Source: Tannerella sp.
Lineage (GTDB): Bacteria > Bacteroidota > Bacteroidia > Bacteroidales > Tannerellaceae
DNA: 16,034 bases
NCBI GenBank assembly: GCA_031277235.1
Contig: JAITMT010000264.1
Location: 1 to 16,034 of the forward strand
Reading direction: 5' to 3'
Shown: positions 14,854-16,034 of the stretch, in pieces
How the letters are laid out: every line of letters begins with the position of its first letter
Position numbering within the stretch: the stretch's first letter is position 1
The notes under the pieces: model-generated
What the model saw: only the letters and a program-made list of their open reading frames with translations
What the model was told of the DNA's origin: nothing
Database searches by the model: none
Translations under genes and position numbers: made by a program

Positions 14854-14929
14854 CGCATTTTTTCCACGAAAAGGCGAACTTTACAGGAATACTTTTGTCG
14901 TTGCGTCGTTTAATTTACGATGTAATAGC

Positions 14930-14978
14930 GCCGGCATTTTATCCGCAAACAGATTGGAGTTGCAGGAAGAATGCCGGC
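14930..14978. repeat. REP-like inverted repeat
   Basis: GCCGGCATT (14930-14938) and AATGCCGGC (14970-14978) form a perfect 9-bp inverted repeat around a 31-base centre. It lies between uvrA and the HlyD gene and is more G+C-rich than typical spacer here. The pattern resembles dispersed intergenic palindromes. The reading frames across 14860-15064 make no recognisable protein. Confidence 0.45.
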
Positions 14979-15064
14979 TTCACCGCCGTCAAAAGCGAAT
15001 GGTGCACTTTAACACCTGTACCCGCGACAAAGCCCGCAGCAAATATTTGTTGATTGAGAGGTGA

Positions 15065-16034
15065 TTAGCGTTTTATTTTCTCGTCGTAAAATGCTTTTAA
15101 GGGATTGAAGAGCCTGAGCAGCAGACTGTAATCGTCAGTCAAAATATCAGCCGTCCCTTTTAGAAAAACACCGGAATCCAATTTTCGGTTATAACTTGTA
15201 ATCAGTCCTTTATCGAGTATAACTGTCGCCGTATAAAGATAATTGTTGTCGGGAACTTCCGATACGGAGGCTATGGCTCCCTGCAAAAAACCAAATTCAG
15301 AATAGGGATAGTTTTCGAGTTTGATATTAACACGCTGATTGAGATGTACTTTACCGGCATTCTTCATGGGAAACTGTACTCTGACAACCGTTTGCATCGT
15401 AGCGATCGGTACGATGGACATTACGATATCACCTGCCTTTACATTCTGATTTTCAACCCAATAATTTGTAAACGTAATTTTTCCGCTGATGGGAGAAGTA
15501 ATGACAAAATTCTGTTTCCACACTTCCAACTGTGATGTAAACTGCGAAAGAGCCTGCTTAAACGTTTCCATTCGTTGCTGTTTTTCTTCTTCGTCTTTCG
15601 CTTTCAACACTTCGATGTTGTATTCCATTTGCCGAATGTCCGCCAGTGTTGCTGTTTTAGTGATTTCCAGTTCTTTGATGACAGATTCTCTTTGCAGCAC
15701 TCCCATTTTGCTCTGTTCCATCTGTGTTTCCGAAATGACGTCCGAAGCCCACAGTTCCACATCCCGGTAATGGTCTGTTTTTGAGAGTTTATATATCTCA
15801 TTATAAACCTTTTGCTGTTCGTCCTGTTCTTTCCATAATGTCAATTTGGACGCCAATAATTTTTGATTCGCGGCGATTTCCTTTTTCCGGTAAGAATATT
15901 TATCGAATTTGGTATATTCCATATAATTGAGAATCAATTCATTGTAATAAGGTTGCAATTCTCCCAGACTCAAATCCGTACGAAAATCCTGTTCTACAAC
16001 GACCGAATCGTAATAAATACAACTGTCCATTTGC
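15065..16034 (-). CDS. HlyD-family secretion adaptor (partial)
   Basis: The frame is open to the right edge, so the N-terminus, including the expected membrane anchor, lies outside. About 322 residues are visible. Numbering from the visible Met at 16030, a long helical hairpin/coiled coil spans about 45-175. The barrel-sandwich (lipoyl-like) half, ITSPISGKITF ... ENQNVKAGDIVMSIVP, is at 177-208. A beta-barrel domain (VRVQFPMKNAGKVHLNQRVNIKLENYPYSEFG) spans about 216-247, with further strands to about 300. This is a periplasmic adaptor that links an inner-membrane ABC or MFS transporter to an outer-membrane channel. In Bacteroidetes this subtype often accompanies peptidase-containing ABC exporters for peptides; the partner should lie beyond 16034. 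The gene ends at TAA (complement of 15065-15067). Confidence 0.85.
   Translation of the reverse strand, partial: QMDSCIYYDSVVVEQDFRTDLSLGELQPYYNELILNYMEYTKFDKYSYRKKEIAANQKLLASKLTLWKEQDEQQKVYNEIYKLSKTDHYRDVELWASDVISETQMEQSKMGVLQRESVIKELEITKTATLADIRQMEYNIEVLKAKDEEEKQQRMETFKQALSQFTSQLEVWKQNFVITSPISGKITFTNYWVENQNVKAGDIVMSIVPIATMQTVVRVQFPMKNAGKVHLNQRVNIKLENYPYSEFGFLQGAIASVSEVPDNNYLYTATVILDKGLITSYNRKLDSGVFLKGTADILTDDYSLLLRLFNPLKAFYDEKIKR

Noticed and set aside
14832..15064. Decayed gene between uvrA and the HlyD gene
   Set aside because: Short open frames exist on both strands but none shows a family resemblance; the inverted repeat explains the composition better.

Overview
The window looks like the chromosome of a member of the Bacteroidota, probably order Bacteroidales. 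The evidence is the Bacteroidetes-type promoter signature (-33 TTG/TTTG, 19-base spacer, -7 TAnnTTTG), A-rich leaders instead of Shine-Dalgarno sites, and the gene content: a DUF1599-DoxX-tpiA-SPOR-folE operon, a six-bladed beta-propeller lipoprotein, a TonB-receptor-like outer-membrane barrel and a TPR/HTH membrane regulator. Species cannot be read from the sequence.

Layout. Positions 1-541 hold no credible gene but are packed with short triloop hairpins, a 40-base direct repeat and a 13/14 nested inverted repeat. A PerR-like Fur regulator follows on the minus strand (542-958). Its upstream region is a compact divergent promoter. The plus-strand side of that promoter now feeds two gene remnants, a 14-codon stump of a DUF1599 gene and a gutted crcB (fluoride channel) gene. 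After a 296-base spacer with a tandem 23-base repeat and an orphan promoter comes an A+T-rich minus-strand operon of DUF4160, DUF2442 and a beta-propeller lipoprotein (3240 down to 1519). It is driven by a second copy of the same divergent promoter block (967-1059 matches 3267-3359 at 85 of 93 positions).

The plus-strand side of the second block drives the intact operon: DUF1599 protein, DoxX/MauE-like membrane protein with a thioredoxin-like tail, triosephosphate isomerase, SPOR-domain protein and GTP cyclohydrolase I (3343-7040), with two 4-base ATGA overlaps. Next come a mazE-like antitoxin gene with only a stump of its mazF toxin gene, a one-polypeptide membrane regulator (lipobox, TPR-like region, transmembrane helix, coiled coil, C-terminal HTH), and an outer-membrane barrel protein that the regulator may control. 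uvrA is convergent with the barrel gene. A partial HlyD-type adaptor gene runs off the right edge.

The most notable theme is decay and rearrangement around 950-3350. A promoter block is duplicated, a new operon is expressed from the copied regulator promoter, and the genes that once sat beside the first copy survive only as short end fragments. The mazF stump at 7350 shows similar loss. The hairpin island at the left edge is the least explained element.
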